Source: JAUIAS01 sp030425395
Lineage (GTDB): Bacteria > Pseudomonadota > Alphaproteobacteria > Rhodobacterales > Rhodobacteraceae
Reading direction: 5' to 3'
NCBI GenBank assembly: GCA_043553855.1
Contig: CP121336.1
Span: forward strand, 186,001 to 250,000
DNA: 64,000 bases
The notes under the pieces were generated by a model that saw only the letters and a program-made list of their open reading frames with translations, made no database searches and was not told where the DNA came from. The stretch's first letter is position 1; each line of letters starts with the position of its first letter. Of this stretch, positions 7,451 to 16,709 are shown in pieces. The position numbers and the translations under genes are program-made.

Positions 7451-9778
7451 GTGAATGACGTTGACCGACAAAAAACCGGCCTCAGACAACATAGCGCTGC
7501 CGGGTGTGGCAACATGATCGCCCGGCTTATCAGACAGGCAAGACCGTCGTCGTGGCAGCGACTGCGGGTGATCGGCATGATCGTGATCGCGTTGATCTGG
7601 GCCTTTGTGGCTGGGGTAATTTTCTTTCGTCCCCAGATGCTCTTGCAAAACTCATTGCACCGATTGGATCAGTTCAACACCGTGACATTGTCAGCAGTGG
7701 AAAACTGGTATGCTGCGAACACCGCTTTGACTCAGCGGCTGGCCTCAGACCCGCTTGTCGTTCAAGCGGCGCAAGAGTTGTCCGAGCTCGACTACCGACC
7801 GGATGTCTTGAATGCAGCTCCGGCACAAAAACGATTGCGCGAGGCAATCGGCTGGGCCCTGGGTGTTGGCGAGATAGACGGCTATTTCCTGATTGACCGT
7901 GACGGCAAGTCGCTGGCGTCTTCGCGGACGGCCAATACAGGGACGCGTAACCTGCTGGCCGCCCTGCCCCGGTTTCTCGGACGGGCGCGTCGGGGCGAAA
8001 CCCTGCTATCGCCATTGATCAAATCTGACGTTCCGCTGGATCCGCTCCCCGGCGTGACATGCCGGACGAACATGAGCTTTTTTGTGGCCACACCTGTGCG
8101 TGCCCCCAACGGACAGGTGATTGCTGTGTTTGCGCTGCGCTTCGCGCCAGAGGCAACGCTGTTTCCTCTGCTGTCCGGCTTTGCTGTCGGAGAAACCTCC
8201 GAAACCTATTTGGTCGGTCCCTCCGGTCGGATGGTGTCCCCGTCCCGATTTGAGGAGGCCAACAACGCGGAACAAGCTTGCCCCGAAGAAAACACCTATC
8301 TGAACAAGCCCCTTCTCGATCCGACGCGGGGCGCCGACGGGCTGATTCTGTCGGCCCGTGAAGCCGTGAGCAAGACAGACGGAGCCTCCCTGCAGCCCTA
8401 TCCAGACTATCGTGGGGAAAAGGTCATTGGGGTCTGGAAGTATTCGGATCTTCTGGGGCTTGGGGTTGTGTCTGAAAAGGACGCCGCCGAAGGGCAAGAA
8501 TTGCAGACCCGGATTCGTATTCTGGCGGTGGCAATCGGCATGGGCTTGACGCTTGTTGCGCTGCTTATCGGGACGCTGCTGCGCCGCGAAGCCCGGCAGC
8601 GTGATCTCAAAGCCGAAGCCGGGTGGCTGTTTGAAAGTCTGGGACGCGGCATTTTTATTCTGGATCAAACTGGGCGTTTCAGGGAAGTGAACGAAAACCT
8701 GTGCACACAGTTCGGCAAGACCAAAGAAGAGCTGATAGGGCAGGACATATCAGTTCTTGATCCCGAACTGAGCGGCGCTGTCGAGGAGGCGTTGTTGCAC
8801 CGCAGCGTCATCGCAAACAGCGGCGATGATCGCGGCGAAACCGTCAAAGAAGTTGTTTCGCGCGAAATCGCTTTTGAAATCGACGGCGAAACACGTGTCT
8901 TCCGTTTCGGGCTGACAACGCTGTATCGGGGCAGTCATCTTGTTGTGGGCGGCACCTCGGGCGACACCACCGAATTGCACCATTGGCAAGAGGCAGTTGA
9001 CGCGGCCCGTATCGAGGCCGAGGCAAATCTTGCGGCCCGGACCACCTTTTTGCAACTGGCAAGCCACGAATTGCGCACCCCTCTCAACGCCATCGTGGGC
9101 AGCCTGTCGATCCTGCGCGAAACGTCACGGGACCCGCAGATGCGTCAACTCCTGAACTTGGCACAGGGCGGAACGGATGATCTTTTGCGCACGGTAGAAG
9201 CGCTTGAGAACTATGTCGCGCTCACCTCGGAAAACGTGAAGCACGAAGTAACGACGTTTGAGTTGCAGCCTGCCCTGAGAGACGCCATCGACAATGCCGC
9301 TTCGCGTTTTGACGAGACAACGACCATTCCACTGATCGTGCATGACGGTGCCCCGGACACAGTCACATCCGATCGGCAGATGGTCGAAGACGTGACCAAT
9401 GAACTGGTGGCCAACGCCTTGGCCCATGGCAAGACACCCAATCAGTCCAGTGCGGACGTCGTGGTGCATGTGCGCGGTGTCGAGGTCTATGGCAGGCCAT
9501 GCGTCGAAATCTCGGTTCACGATCGGGGACCGGGCCTGAGCAAGGACGAGGTGACGCAAGCGTTCCAGATTTTCACGCGCCTTTCAGGACACAACACGTC
9601 CCAGACGCGCGGCGTCGGGTTGGGTCTGCCATTGGCCCAAGAGAGGGCCGGCAAACAAAACGCGACACTGTCGCACAAGCCCAACCCCGAGGGCGGCGCA
9701 ATATTTGTGCTCAGACTGCCTCTTGGATCGGTTCAAGAGACTGACACGCAACCCGCCGCTGTAGAAGAAGTGGCCTGA
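7451..9778 (+). CDS. Membrane sensor histidine kinase with extracytoplasmic dCache-like and PAS domains
   Basis: About 775 residues. A TM segment at about 40-60 and another at about 355-378 flank a ~290-residue periplasmic region resembling dCache sensors. A PAS domain follows (Gly-Ile-Phe-Ile-Leu-Asp-Gln near 400), then a HisKA box with the phospho-acceptor in Ser-His-Glu-Leu-Arg-Thr-Pro-Leu-Asn, then an HATPase with G1 Asp-Arg-Gly-Pro-Gly-Leu and G2 Gly-Val-Gly-Leu-Gly-Leu. It has no receiver domain and no response regulator lies next to it, so it is an orphan kinase. The start is uncertain: GTG 7451 or ATG 7514, neither with a strong ribosome site. The ligand is unknown. Confidence 0.85.
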   Translation: MNDVDRQKTGLRQHSAAGCGNMIARLIRQARPSSWQRLRVIGMIVIALIWAFVAGVIFFRPQMLLQNSLHRLDQFNTVTLSAVENWYAANTALTQRLASDPLVVQAAQELSELDYRPDVLNAAPAQKRLREAIGWALGVGEIDGYFLIDRDGKSLASSRTANTGTRNLLAALPRFLGRARRGETLLSPLIKSDVPLDPLPGVTCRTNMSFFVATPVRAPNGQVIAVFALRFAPEATLFPLLSGFAVGETSETYLVGPSGRMVSPSRFEEANNAEQACPEENTYLNKPLLDPTRGADGLILSAREAVSKTDGASLQPYPDYRGEKVIGVWKYSDLLGLGVVSEKDAAEGQELQTRIRILAVAIGMGLTLVALLIGTLLRREARQRDLKAEAGWLFESLGRGIFILDQTGRFREVNENLCTQFGKTKEELIGQDISVLDPELSGAVEEALLHRSVIANSGDDRGETVKEVVSREIAFEIDGETRVFRFGLTTLYRGSHLVVGGTSGDTTELHHWQEAVDAARIEAEANLAARTTFLQLASHELRTPLNAIVGSLSILRETSRDPQMRQLLNLAQGGTDDLLRTVEALENYVALTSENVKHEVTTFELQPALRDAIDNAASRFDETTTIPLIVHDGAPDTVTSDRQMVEDVTNELVANALAHGKTPNQSSADVVVHVRGVEVYGRPCVEISVHDRGPGLSKDEVTQAFQIFTRLSGHNTSQTRGVGLGLPLAQERAGKQNATLSHKPNPEGGAIFVLRLPLGSVQETDTQPAAVEEVA

Positions 9779-9936
9779 ACGCGCGCGTGACATGGTATCA
9801 CTGCCTTCGTTTCATCCGGCAAAGTTCAGCATCTTCACGGAAATCCCAAGCCCGGCCCACCAACCAATCCCTTGCAGCGCCGCGCTGGCACAGTTAGGCC
9901 TGAAGGGGTCGATTTCCGGCGGATCAGGGGGCTTTG

Positions 9937-11322
9937 ATGACGACACAACTTACCTTTGGCTGGGAAGAATGGGTCAGCTTGCCCGAACTCGGCTTGCCCG
10001 CGATCAGCGTCAAAGTCGACACCGGGGCGCGCACCTCGGCGCTTCACGCCTCTGACATCGAACCGTTTGGCCCGGCATCTGCCCCCATGGTCCGGTTTCA
10101 GGTGCATCCCATTCCCGGACGCGAAGATCTCGCGATTCCGTGCTCGGCCCATGTCATAGACCAGCGCGAAGTTACCTCGTCCAATGGCGAATCCGAACTG
10201 CGCTATGTCATCGAAACCCGTCTTGAGGTGGGTGGCCAGGGCTGGCCCATCGAAATCACCCTGACCAACCGCGCCTCGATGTCGAGCAGGATGCTTCTGG
10301 GGCGGCAGGCGCTCAGCGATCATATCTCGATCGCGCCCACAGAACGTCATCTGCAACCACTTCTGGATTATGACGCGTATCACAGTCCCCGTATGCGCAG
10401 CGCCGCGCCCAACCGCACCCTGCGCATCGCGGTCCTGAGCCGTGAAGACAATTACTCCACCCGCCGCATCGTCGAGACGGGTCAGGCACACGGTCACACC
10501 GTCGAAGTCATCGACACCACACGCTGCTATATGGCGATAGATGCAGTGTCACCCGAGGTGCATTATGACGGCAAGCGCTTGCCCCGTTATGACGCGGTGA
10601 TCCCCCGTATCGGCGCGTCAATCACGCCATATGGAACGGCGGTGATCCGCCAGTTCGAAACCATCGGAACCTATTGCGTGAACGGGTCGGCAGGCATTTC
10701 GGCCAGCCGCGACAAGTTGCAGGCCCATCAGGTTCTGGCCAGCCGCCGGATCGGCATGCCAATGACGGCCTTTGCCGCCTCGCCCAAGGACACCCGAAAC
10801 CTCATGGGGCTTGTCGGTGGCGCGCCGATGATCGTGAAACTGCTGGAATCGACCCAAGGTAAAGGCGTTGTGCTGGCCGAAACCCGCAAGGCGGCGGAAT
10901 CGGTGATCTCGGCCTTTCGCGGGTTGCGGGCAAACTTTCTGGTACAGCATTTTGTCAAGGAATCCGCCGGTGAGGACATCCGCTGCCTTGTGATCGGCGG
11001 CAAGGTCGTCGCCGCGATCAAACGCACCGGGGCCGAAGGCGATTTCCGTTCGAACCTGCATCAGGGCGGCGTGGCGACACGGGTGCGCATCACCAAGGCC
11101 GAACGCGAGACCGCCGTTCAGGCTGCGCGGGCCTTTGGCCTGCATCTTGCCGGTGTTGACATGCTGCGCGCCCATGACGGCCCAAAGGTTCTTGAGGTCA
11201 ACTCCTCACCCGGGTTTGAAGGCATTGAAAAAGCAACGAAAAAGGATATCGTCGGACTGATGTTCGAAGATATCGAACGCCGGGTCCGCCCGCAACCGGC
11301 CCCACGCAAGCCGCGAAAATAG
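9937..11322 (+). CDS. rimK: RimB-RimK fusion: retropepsin-like domain plus ATP-grasp ribosomal S6 glutamate ligase
   Basis: A 461-residue fusion. Residues about 5-140 form a RimB-type retropepsin-like domain with the D-T-G-A-R-T-S-A motif carrying the active-site aspartate. Residues about 150-455 are a RimK ATP-grasp ligase: Ser-Arg-Glu-Asp-Asn-Tyr-Ser at its N-edge, Lys in Met-Ile-Val-Lys-Leu, the Gly-Lys-Gly-Val-Val loop and metal-binding Glu-Val-Asn-Ser-Ser-Pro-Gly-Phe-Glu. RimK adds glutamates to the C-terminus of ribosomal protein S6; RimB-type proteins modulate it. ATG 9937, preceded by AGGGGG, is preferred to the in-frame TTG at 9934. The C-terminus is a basic Arg/Pro/Lys tail. Confidence 0.9.
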   Translation: MTTQLTFGWEEWVSLPELGLPAISVKVDTGARTSALHASDIEPFGPASAPMVRFQVHPIPGREDLAIPCSAHVIDQREVTSSNGESELRYVIETRLEVGGQGWPIEITLTNRASMSSRMLLGRQALSDHISIAPTERHLQPLLDYDAYHSPRMRSAAPNRTLRIAVLSREDNYSTRRIVETGQAHGHTVEVIDTTRCYMAIDAVSPEVHYDGKRLPRYDAVIPRIGASITPYGTAVIRQFETIGTYCVNGSAGISASRDKLQAHQVLASRRIGMPMTAFAASPKDTRNLMGLVGGAPMIVKLLESTQGKGVVLAETRKAAESVISAFRGLRANFLVQHFVKESAGEDIRCLVIGGKVVAAIKRTGAEGDFRSNLHQGGVATRVRITKAERETAVQAARAFGLHLAGVDMLRAHDGPKVLEVNSSPGFEGIEKATKKDIVGLMFEDIERRVRPQPAPRKPRK

Positions 11323-11396
11323 ATATCGCGCCCGGCGCACTGGACGACAGGGCATGAAAACCCTATATCTTCTGTCAGGAAAGACATGAGGGACCC

Positions 11397-11759
11397 ATGA
11401 ACCAGCCCACCGAACCGCTTGAAGGCGCACCATTGATCGCGCCCTCGTCTACTGATCACCCACTGTACGATCAGATCGTGGACGCGTGCCGGACGGTCTA
11501 TGACCCTGAAATCCCGGTAAACATCTATGAACTTGGACTGATCTACACGATCGAGATCAGCCAGGAGAACGAGGTGCGCATTGTCATGACGCTGACCGCG
11601 CCGGGTTGCCCGGTGGCTGGCGAAATGCCCGGTTGGCTGGCTGATGCGGTCGAACCGGTCGCAGGCGTCAAACACGTCGATGTCGAACTCACCTGGGAGC
11701 CGCCCTGGGGCATGGACATGATGTCCGATGAGGCGCGGCTCGAACTGGGCTTCATGTAA
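11397..11759 (+). CDS. MIP18/DUF59 protein associated with SUF Fe-S assembly
   Basis: A 120-residue protein of the MIP18 (DUF59) family: Val-Tyr-Asp-Pro-Glu-Ile-Pro-Val-Asn-Ile-Tyr-Glu-Leu-Gly-Leu followed by a Met-Thr-Leu-Thr-Ala-Pro-Gly-Cys-Pro segment with the conserved cysteine. Proteins of this type act in iron-sulfur cluster assembly or carriage with the SUF system. GAGGG precedes ATG 11397. It is followed after 27 nt by an A-type Fe-S carrier, which supports the role. The rest of a suf operon is not in this window. Confidence 0.9.
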   Translation: MNQPTEPLEGAPLIAPSSTDHPLYDQIVDACRTVYDPEIPVNIYELGLIYTIEISQENEVRIVMTLTAPGCPVAGEMPGWLADAVEPVAGVKHVDVELTWEPPWGMDMMSDEARLELGFM

Positions 11760-11786
11760 GGCCCCCAGCCCAAGGAGACAGAGCAC

Positions 11787-12176
11787 ATGTTCGGAATTCC
11801 TGGAAAACAGGCTGTGACGCTGACACCGCGCGCGGTAAAGCAAATCACCAAGCTCATGGACACCGACGGCCACGCGGGCCTGCGTATCGGCGTGAAAAAA
11901 GGCGGCTGCGCGGGCATGGAATACACCATGGAATATGCCGCAGAAGTGACCCAGAACGACGAGGTCGTCGAACAGGACGGCGCGCGCGTGATGATCGCCC
12001 CGATGGCACAGATGTTCCTCTTTGGAACCCAGATCGACTATGAAACCTCGCTTCTGGAATCGGGGTTCAAGTTCAACAATCCCAACGTCACAGATGCATG
12101 TGGCTGCGGCGAGTCAATCAAGTTCAAGGACATTGATGAACTGAGCGCGGCCGCCGCTCAAGACAGCAACGTCTGA
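11787..12176 (+). CDS. A-type iron-sulfur carrier (IscA/SufA family)
   Basis: A 129-residue HesB/IscA-fold protein with the three ligating cysteines in the usual layout: Gly-Gly-Cys-Ala-Gly-Met-Glu-Tyr and, near the C-terminus, Ala-Cys-Gly-Cys-Gly-Glu-Ser. It transfers assembled clusters to apoproteins. AAGGAGA lies 9 nt before ATG 11787. The stop overlaps the next start by one base (TGATG). I cannot separate SufA, IscA and ErpA by sequence alone; the adjacent DUF59 gene favours SufA. Confidence 0.92.
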   Translation: MFGIPGKQAVTLTPRAVKQITKLMDTDGHAGLRIGVKKGGCAGMEYTMEYAAEVTQNDEVVEQDGARVMIAPMAQMFLFGTQIDYETSLLESGFKFNNPNVTDACGCGESIKFKDIDELSAAAAQDSNV

Positions 12177-12499
12177 TGGCGCTCAGCGCCGAAGAGATCG
12201 CTTTCGCGCATGATCTGTTTTCCGGCCTCGGCCCTCTGACCACGCGACGTATGTTCGGCGGAGTGGCCTTTTATTGCGACGGCACCATATTTGCGTTGAT
12301 GCGGTCAGACGGGGACATCCTGATCAAGGGCGCGGGCGATTTCATAGCCCGCCTCGAAGAGGCCGGCGCTGAACGCTGGACCTATAGCCGCAAGGATGGC
12401 AAGAGCGCCGCGATGCCCTACTGGAGCCTGCCCGGACATGCGCTGGACGACCCCGAGGAAGCCTGCGCCCTCGCCCGAGAGGCGCTGCGTTATCTGTAG
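12176..12499 (+). CDS. TfoX/Sxy N-terminal domain protein
   Basis: A 107-residue protein consisting of only the TfoX N-terminal domain: Thr-Thr-Arg-Arg-Met-Phe-Gly-Gly-Val-Ala-Phe-Tyr then a Phe-Ala-Leu-Met strand and a Tyr-Trp-Ser-Leu-Pro motif. Full TfoX/Sxy proteins activate competence genes with CRP; single-domain forms in alphaproteobacteria have no established role. The start overlaps the stop of the Fe-S carrier gene, so translation is coupled. Confidence 0.85.
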   Translation: MALSAEEIAFAHDLFSGLGPLTTRRMFGGVAFYCDGTIFALMRSDGDILIKGAGDFIARLEEAGAERWTYSRKDGKSAAMPYWSLPGHALDDPEEACALAREALRYL

Positions 12500-12592
12500 G
12501 CCAACCGCCTCCCGTCCCCGCCCCGCCATTCCCGAGATTGTGCGCCGCACAGGCCGGTGCTAACACGGGACCAACAACAAAAGGGGTGGCAC

Positions 12593-13348
12593 ATGCGACA
12601 GCAGCTTGCGGCGGGCAATTGGAAGATGAACGGGACCACGGCCCAACTCGTCGAACTGCGCGCGCTGGTTGCGGCCCATAAGGCTCCGGGCTGTGCTGTG
12701 CTGATCTGCCCCCCGGCGACGCTCATCGCCGCGGCGGCTGACGTGGCACGGGGATCATCTATCGCCATCGGCGCGCAGGATTGTCACGCGGCGGCGTCAG
12801 GTGCGCATACCGGCGATCTGTCGGCACCGATGCTGGTCGATGCGGGTGCCACCCATGTGATCCTCGGCCATTCCGAACGCCGCGCCGACCATGGCGAAAC
12901 CGATGCAGGCATTCGGGCCAAGACCGAGGCCGCCGCGACAGCGGGCCTCGTGCCCATCGTCTGCGTCGGCGAAACCTTGGCCCAGCGCGAGGCGGGCGAA
13001 ACCCTGAAGGTCATCACCACCCAGCTGAATGGATCGTTGCCCGACGCCGCTCCTGCGGGTCTGGTTGTGGCCTATGAACCGGTCTGGGCCATTGGAACCG
13101 GTCGTGTCGCCACCACCGATCAAATCGCCCAGGTACACGACGCAATGCGCGCGGCTCTCACCGAACGCTTCGGCGTGGATGTGGCAGATGCCACATCCTT
13201 GCTCTACGGCGGCTCGGTCAAACCCGACAACGCGGCAGAAATCTTTGCCACCTCCAACGTGGATGGTGCGCTCGTCGGCGGGGCCAGTCTGCGCGCGGCG
13301 GATTTCTCGCCCATCGTCACCGCTCTGGCAGACGCATCACAGCCCTAG
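12593..13348 (+). CDS. tpiA: Triosephosphate isomerase
   Basis: A 251-residue TIM barrel. Interconverts dihydroxyacetone phosphate and glyceraldehyde 3-phosphate. Visible residues: Asn/Lys in Gly-Asn-Trp-Lys-Met-Asn, the electrophilic His in Gly-His-Ser-Glu-Arg-Arg, the catalytic Glu in Ala-Tyr-Glu-Pro-Val-Trp-Ala-Ile-Gly-Thr-Gly, and the phosphate loop Tyr-Gly-Gly-Ser-Val. AAGGGGTGG precedes ATG 12593. It stands alone, convergent with the TRAP operon. Confidence 0.97.
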   Translation: MRQQLAAGNWKMNGTTAQLVELRALVAAHKAPGCAVLICPPATLIAAAADVARGSSIAIGAQDCHAAASGAHTGDLSAPMLVDAGATHVILGHSERRADHGETDAGIRAKTEAAATAGLVPIVCVGETLAQREAGETLKVITTQLNGSLPDAAPAGLVVAYEPVWAIGTGRVATTDQIAQVHDAMRAALTERFGVDVADATSLLYGGSVKPDNAAEIFATSNVDGALVGGASLRAADFSPIVTALADASQP

Positions 13349-13454
13349 AGGGCACCCGCCGACACCTCGCCCCCGACCGGGGCCGCGCCGCTCCGAACGG
13401 GCTACAGGCCTCTGCCCAAAACAGGAACGCCCTGAGCCTCAGGCGCGCGCCCTG

Positions 13455-13477
13455 CTTCTTTCTCGTTCCAAATACCC
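13455..13477 (-). repeat. Copy of dispersed intergenic repeat (core only)
   Basis: The minus strand reads GGGTATTTGGAACGAGAAAG followed by AAG, matching the core seen at 54226-54248 and, more loosely, 44240-44261. It lies between the convergent tpiA and dctM genes. No GC hairpin of the usual type follows directly. Confidence 0.55.
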
Positions 13478-13494
13478 AATACCCGGCCAACCAC

Positions 13495-13529
13495 AAAAAA
13501 GCCGGCCCCGCACATCGCGCGGGACCGGC
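13495..13529 (-). terminator. Terminator of the dctPQM operon
   Basis: A 11-bp stem with one mismatch (13501-13511 with 13519-13529), followed on the minus strand by six T (13495-13500). It lies 27 nt beyond the dctM stop. Confidence 0.75.
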
Positions 13530-13555
13530 AGCTGCGCTTACCCTTGCGCGACTGG

Positions 13556-14932
13556 TTATTTCACAATGATTTCCGGCCCCATAAAGTAGGTCGGCAGGAA
13601 TGTAGACAGCCATGGGATATAGGTCACCATGATCAGGAACACGAACAACACCGCGAGGAACGGCAACGCCGCGCGCACCACGCGCATCATTGGCATACCC
13701 GCCACCCCGGAGGTCACGAACAGGTTGAGCCCCACCGGTGGTGTGATCATCCCGATTTCCATATTCACCACCATAATGATGCCCAGATGGATCGGGTCGA
13801 TCCCCAGTTCGATTGCGATCGGGAACACCAGCGGTGCCACGATCACGATCAGGCCCGACGGTTCCATGAACTGACCGCCGATCAAGAGGATCACGTTCAC
13901 GATCACAAGGAACATGATCGCCCCGAACCCTGCGTCCAGCATCGCGGCCGCGATCTGCTGCGGGATCTGTTCATCGGTCAGCACATGCTTGAGGATCAAC
14001 GCGTTTGCGATGATGAACATCAGCGTCACGGTCAGTTTGCCCGCCTCGAACAGCGTCTTGCGCGTGTCGCGGTGCACAATCGCCGTCAGCAAGGCGAGAG
14101 GCTTCTCAAGCAGCGTCAGGTTGCGCTCGCCTTCGGGACGGCTGAGCGGCCCCATGTCACGATAGACAAAGCTGGCGATGAAGAAGGCATAGACCGCTGC
14201 CACGGCTGCCGCCTCGGTCGGGGTAAAGATACCGCCATAGATGCCGCCCAGAATGATCACGATCAGGAACAGGCCCCAGCCCGCTTCACGACCCGAAGCA
14301 AACACTTCGCCCCAGCCGAGCCATTCTCCCTTGGGCAGGTTGCGCACCTTGGCGATGCCGTAGATTGTCAGCATCAACATCATGCCCGCCATAATGCCGG
14401 GAATGACACCAGCGAGGAACATCCGTCCCACCGACACATCCGTGGCCGAGGCATAAACCACCATCACGATGGATGGCGGGATCAGGATGCCCAGCGTGCC
14501 CGCGTTGGCAATCACACCCGCCGCGAAATCCTTGGAGTAGCCAACCTGACGCATACCCGCGATCACGATGGACCCGATTGCAACAACCGTGGCCGGCGAC
14601 GATCCCGACAGCGCGGCAAACAGCATACAGGCAAACACACCCGCAATCGCCAGACCACCGGGGAAATGCCCGACCAAGGCGATGGAAAACCGGATGATCC
14701 GCCGGGCCACGCCACCTGTCGACATAAAGCTGGACGCAAGGATAAAGAACGGGATGGCCAGCAGGGTATAGTGCCCGGCCATTGCCTGAAACAGCGATTG
14801 AGCCACCGACGCCAGCGACGTATCCGACAGGGCCAAAAGAAACACGATTGAGGACAGGCCAAGGCTGACGGCGATGGGAACGCCCACCAGCATCAGGCCG
14901 ATCACCATGGTAAAAAGGATTGCGACTTCCAT
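13556..14932 (-). CDS. dctM: TRAP transporter large permease
   Basis: A 458-residue DctM-type membrane protein with about 12 hydrophobic segments and the family signature Gly-Gly-Val-Ala-Arg-Arg-Ile-Ile near residue 70. It forms the ion-coupled channel subunit of a TRAP transporter for organic acids in the inner membrane. It starts 4 nt past the dctQ stop. An insertion between residues about 220 and 280, with a soluble Arg/Glu-rich loop, is longer than in the simplest DctM proteins. Confidence 0.95.
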   Translation of the reverse strand: MEVAILFTMVIGLMLVGVPIAVSLGLSSIVFLLALSDTSLASVAQSLFQAMAGHYTLLAIPFFILASSFMSTGGVARRIIRFSIALVGHFPGGLAIAGVFACMLFAALSGSSPATVVAIGSIVIAGMRQVGYSKDFAAGVIANAGTLGILIPPSIVMVVYASATDVSVGRMFLAGVIPGIMAGMMLMLTIYGIAKVRNLPKGEWLGWGEVFASGREAGWGLFLIVIILGGIYGGIFTPTEAAAVAAVYAFFIASFVYRDMGPLSRPEGERNLTLLEKPLALLTAIVHRDTRKTLFEAGKLTVTLMFIIANALILKHVLTDEQIPQQIAAAMLDAGFGAIMFLVIVNVILLIGGQFMEPSGLIVIVAPLVFPIAIELGIDPIHLGIIMVVNMEIGMITPPVGLNLFVTSGVAGMPMMRVVRAALPFLAVLFVFLIMVTYIPWLSTFLPTYFMGPEIIVK

Positions 14933-14935
14933 GGA

Positions 14936-15625
14936 TCAGTTCTCCCGGTTGAGGTGCGCGACCTCATCAACTGCGTCTTCAGCTTCGTGGCTGACAATCA
15001 GGCTTTCGGATTGTCCGGTCCAGATGCGGGCAAAGGCCTGACAAAACCGGAACAGCAACAACGCCATACCGAAAGGCAGCATCGCATATGGAATAAAGCG
15101 CGGAATTTTTTCGTAATCTTCGCCGTCGTTCATGATCGGCTGGATCCAGCGCAGCCATTCCGGGAAAGGAATGTCTACTGTTTCGTACCAGCCGCGATAC
15201 GACGTGCGCTTCATATCTTCCAGGCCAGTGGGAAACCACCGTCCGGTTGTCTGGGGAAGATTGGCAAAGTTCGCCCAATAATCCCAAGCCCCTTTAAGAA
15301 GCAACCCGGCATAAACAATGCAGATCACCGCCGCGGCAAGGGCAAAGATACGCCGAACCGGGCGCGAAAACAGGTTTATGATCGCGTCAACACCCAGATG
15401 GGCAGTGATCTTGACGGCATAACTCACCCCGAACAGCACAAGCCACGCAAACAGGAAGGTCACCGCCTCCAGACCCCAGATCAGGCCAGTATTGAACCCG
15501 TATCGCAAGACGACGTTGATGAATGTGATGATGGTCATAAGCCCGAGCAGGAGCGCAATCGCGTTTTCCTCGATCTCGTTCACGACCTGACCAAGCGGAC
15601 TCTGCGCCCGATATTCCGATGACAT
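14936..15625 (-). CDS. dctQ: TRAP transporter small permease
   Basis: A 229-residue DctQ-type protein with four hydrophobic segments (about 25-45, 57-77, 95-115 and 180-200). It is longer than usual because of a ~65-residue hydrophilic, Trp-rich loop before the last helix. GGGAGG precedes ATG 15625. It pairs with DctM, and the gene lies between dctP and dctM, separated from dctP by a stem-loop. Confidence 0.92.
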   Translation of the reverse strand: MSSEYRAQSPLGQVVNEIEENAIALLLGLMTIITFINVVLRYGFNTGLIWGLEAVTFLFAWLVLFGVSYAVKITAHLGVDAIINLFSRPVRRIFALAAAVICIVYAGLLLKGAWDYWANFANLPQTTGRWFPTGLEDMKRTSYRGWYETVDIPFPEWLRWIQPIMNDGEDYEKIPRFIPYAMLPFGMALLLFRFCQAFARIWTGQSESLIVSHEAEDAVDEVAHLNREN

Positions 15626-15655
15626 ACACCGATCCTCCCAGGATGTCGCGGTATG

Positions 15656-15688
15656 AAAAACCCGGCCTCCCGCTCAGGAAAGGCCGGG
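15656..15688 (-). terminator. Stem-loop between dctP and dctQ (partial terminator/attenuator)
   Basis: CCCGGCCT (15661-15668) pairs with AGGCCGGG (15681-15688); on the minus strand five T follow. It sits right after the dctP stop and would let dctP be made in excess over dctQM, as binding proteins usually are. Confidence 0.65.
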
Positions 15689-15707
15689 CAGGTTCTTCTT
15701 TACGCGA

Positions 15708-16709
15708 TCACAGACCGGCGTTGATCGCCTGTGCGGCGTCGATGTTTTCCTGACCCACGTCATCGCGGAACTGGTCCCAAACGGGCTTCATCACATCGAC
15801 CCATTCCTGACGCTGCTCGGCGGTGAGCGCGCGGACAACACCACCGGCATCAATGATCGCCTGCTTTGCCTCGGCGTTCACACGGGTGGATTCGGAGTTA
15901 CGGGTTTCGGTCACTTCGGCAAGGATTGTGGCCAGCTGATCGCGCACATCCGCGTCAAGGCTTTCCCACCAGTCAACGTTGGTCACGACCATATAGTCGA
16001 TGATGCCGTGGTTGGTTTCGGTGATGCCGTCCTGCACTTCAAAGAACTTCTGGCCATAGATGTTGGACCATGTGTTTTCCTGACCATCGACAACCCCGGT
16101 CTGAAGCGCGCCGTAGACTTCGGAAAACGCCATCGGCTGCGGGCTGGCACCCATTGCCGACATCTGCGCCTTGAGCACGTCCGAGTTCTGCACGCGGAAT
16201 TTCAGGCCGTTTGCGTCTGAGGGCGAGATCAGCGGCTTGTTGGCAGACATGTTTTTCATGCCATTGTGCCAGAACTGCAAACCCAGCAGACCGCGGCGCA
16301 CCATGGCTTCTTTCATCGCCTGTCCGGTTTCGGAATTCTGGAACGTATCCACGGCTTCGATGTTCTTGAACATGAAAGGCAGATCGAAGATACGGAACTT
16401 CTTGGTGAACTGTTCGAACTTCGAAAGCGAAGGCGCAGCAAGCTGCACGTCGCCCTGAAGCATAGCCTCAAGCACCTGGTCATCGTTGTAGAGGGTCGAG
16501 TTCGGGAACACCTCAAGGCATGCCTTGCCGTTCATCTCTTCGTTCACGCGTGTCTGAAGCAACGTGGCCGCGATCCCCTTGGGGTGACGGTCGGTGTTGG
16601 TGACGTGGCTGAACTTGATGACGATTTCGCCATCGTCACATGCGGCAAAACCGGCGGATGCGGTCACACTGAGGGCGAGCGCTGTTGCTGCGGTTGCAAG
16701 AAATTTCAT
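15708..16709 (-). CDS. dctP: TRAP transporter periplasmic substrate-binding protein
   Basis: A 333-residue DctP-family protein with a signal peptide cleaved near Ala-Gly-Phe-Ala-Ala (residue 22). The family substrate-carboxylate arginine is in Gly-Leu-Lys-Phe-Arg-Val-Gln (near 171), and Thr-Gly-Val-Val-Asp-Gly-Gln-Glu-Asn-Thr follows near 210. GGAGGAG precedes ATG 16709. The dctB/dctD pair next to it points to C4-dicarboxylates or similar organic acids as substrate; this is inferred from context. Confidence 0.94.
   Translation of the reverse strand: MKFLATAATALALSVTASAGFAACDDGEIVIKFSHVTNTDRHPKGIAATLLQTRVNEEMNGKACLEVFPNSTLYNDDQVLEAMLQGDVQLAAPSLSKFEQFTKKFRIFDLPFMFKNIEAVDTFQNSETGQAMKEAMVRRGLLGLQFWHNGMKNMSANKPLISPSDANGLKFRVQNSDVLKAQMSAMGASPQPMAFSEVYGALQTGVVDGQENTWSNIYGQKFFEVQDGITETNHGIIDYMVVTNVDWWESLDADVRDQLATILAEVTETRNSESTRVNAEAKQAIIDAGGVVRALTAEQRQEWVDVMKPVWDQFRDDVGQENIDAAQAINAGL

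Noticed and set aside
13544..14851. A 435-codon open frame on the plus strand, rich in His and Asp
   Set aside because: It is the antisense shadow of dctM; the minus-strand frame has the TRAP signatures and a ribosome site.
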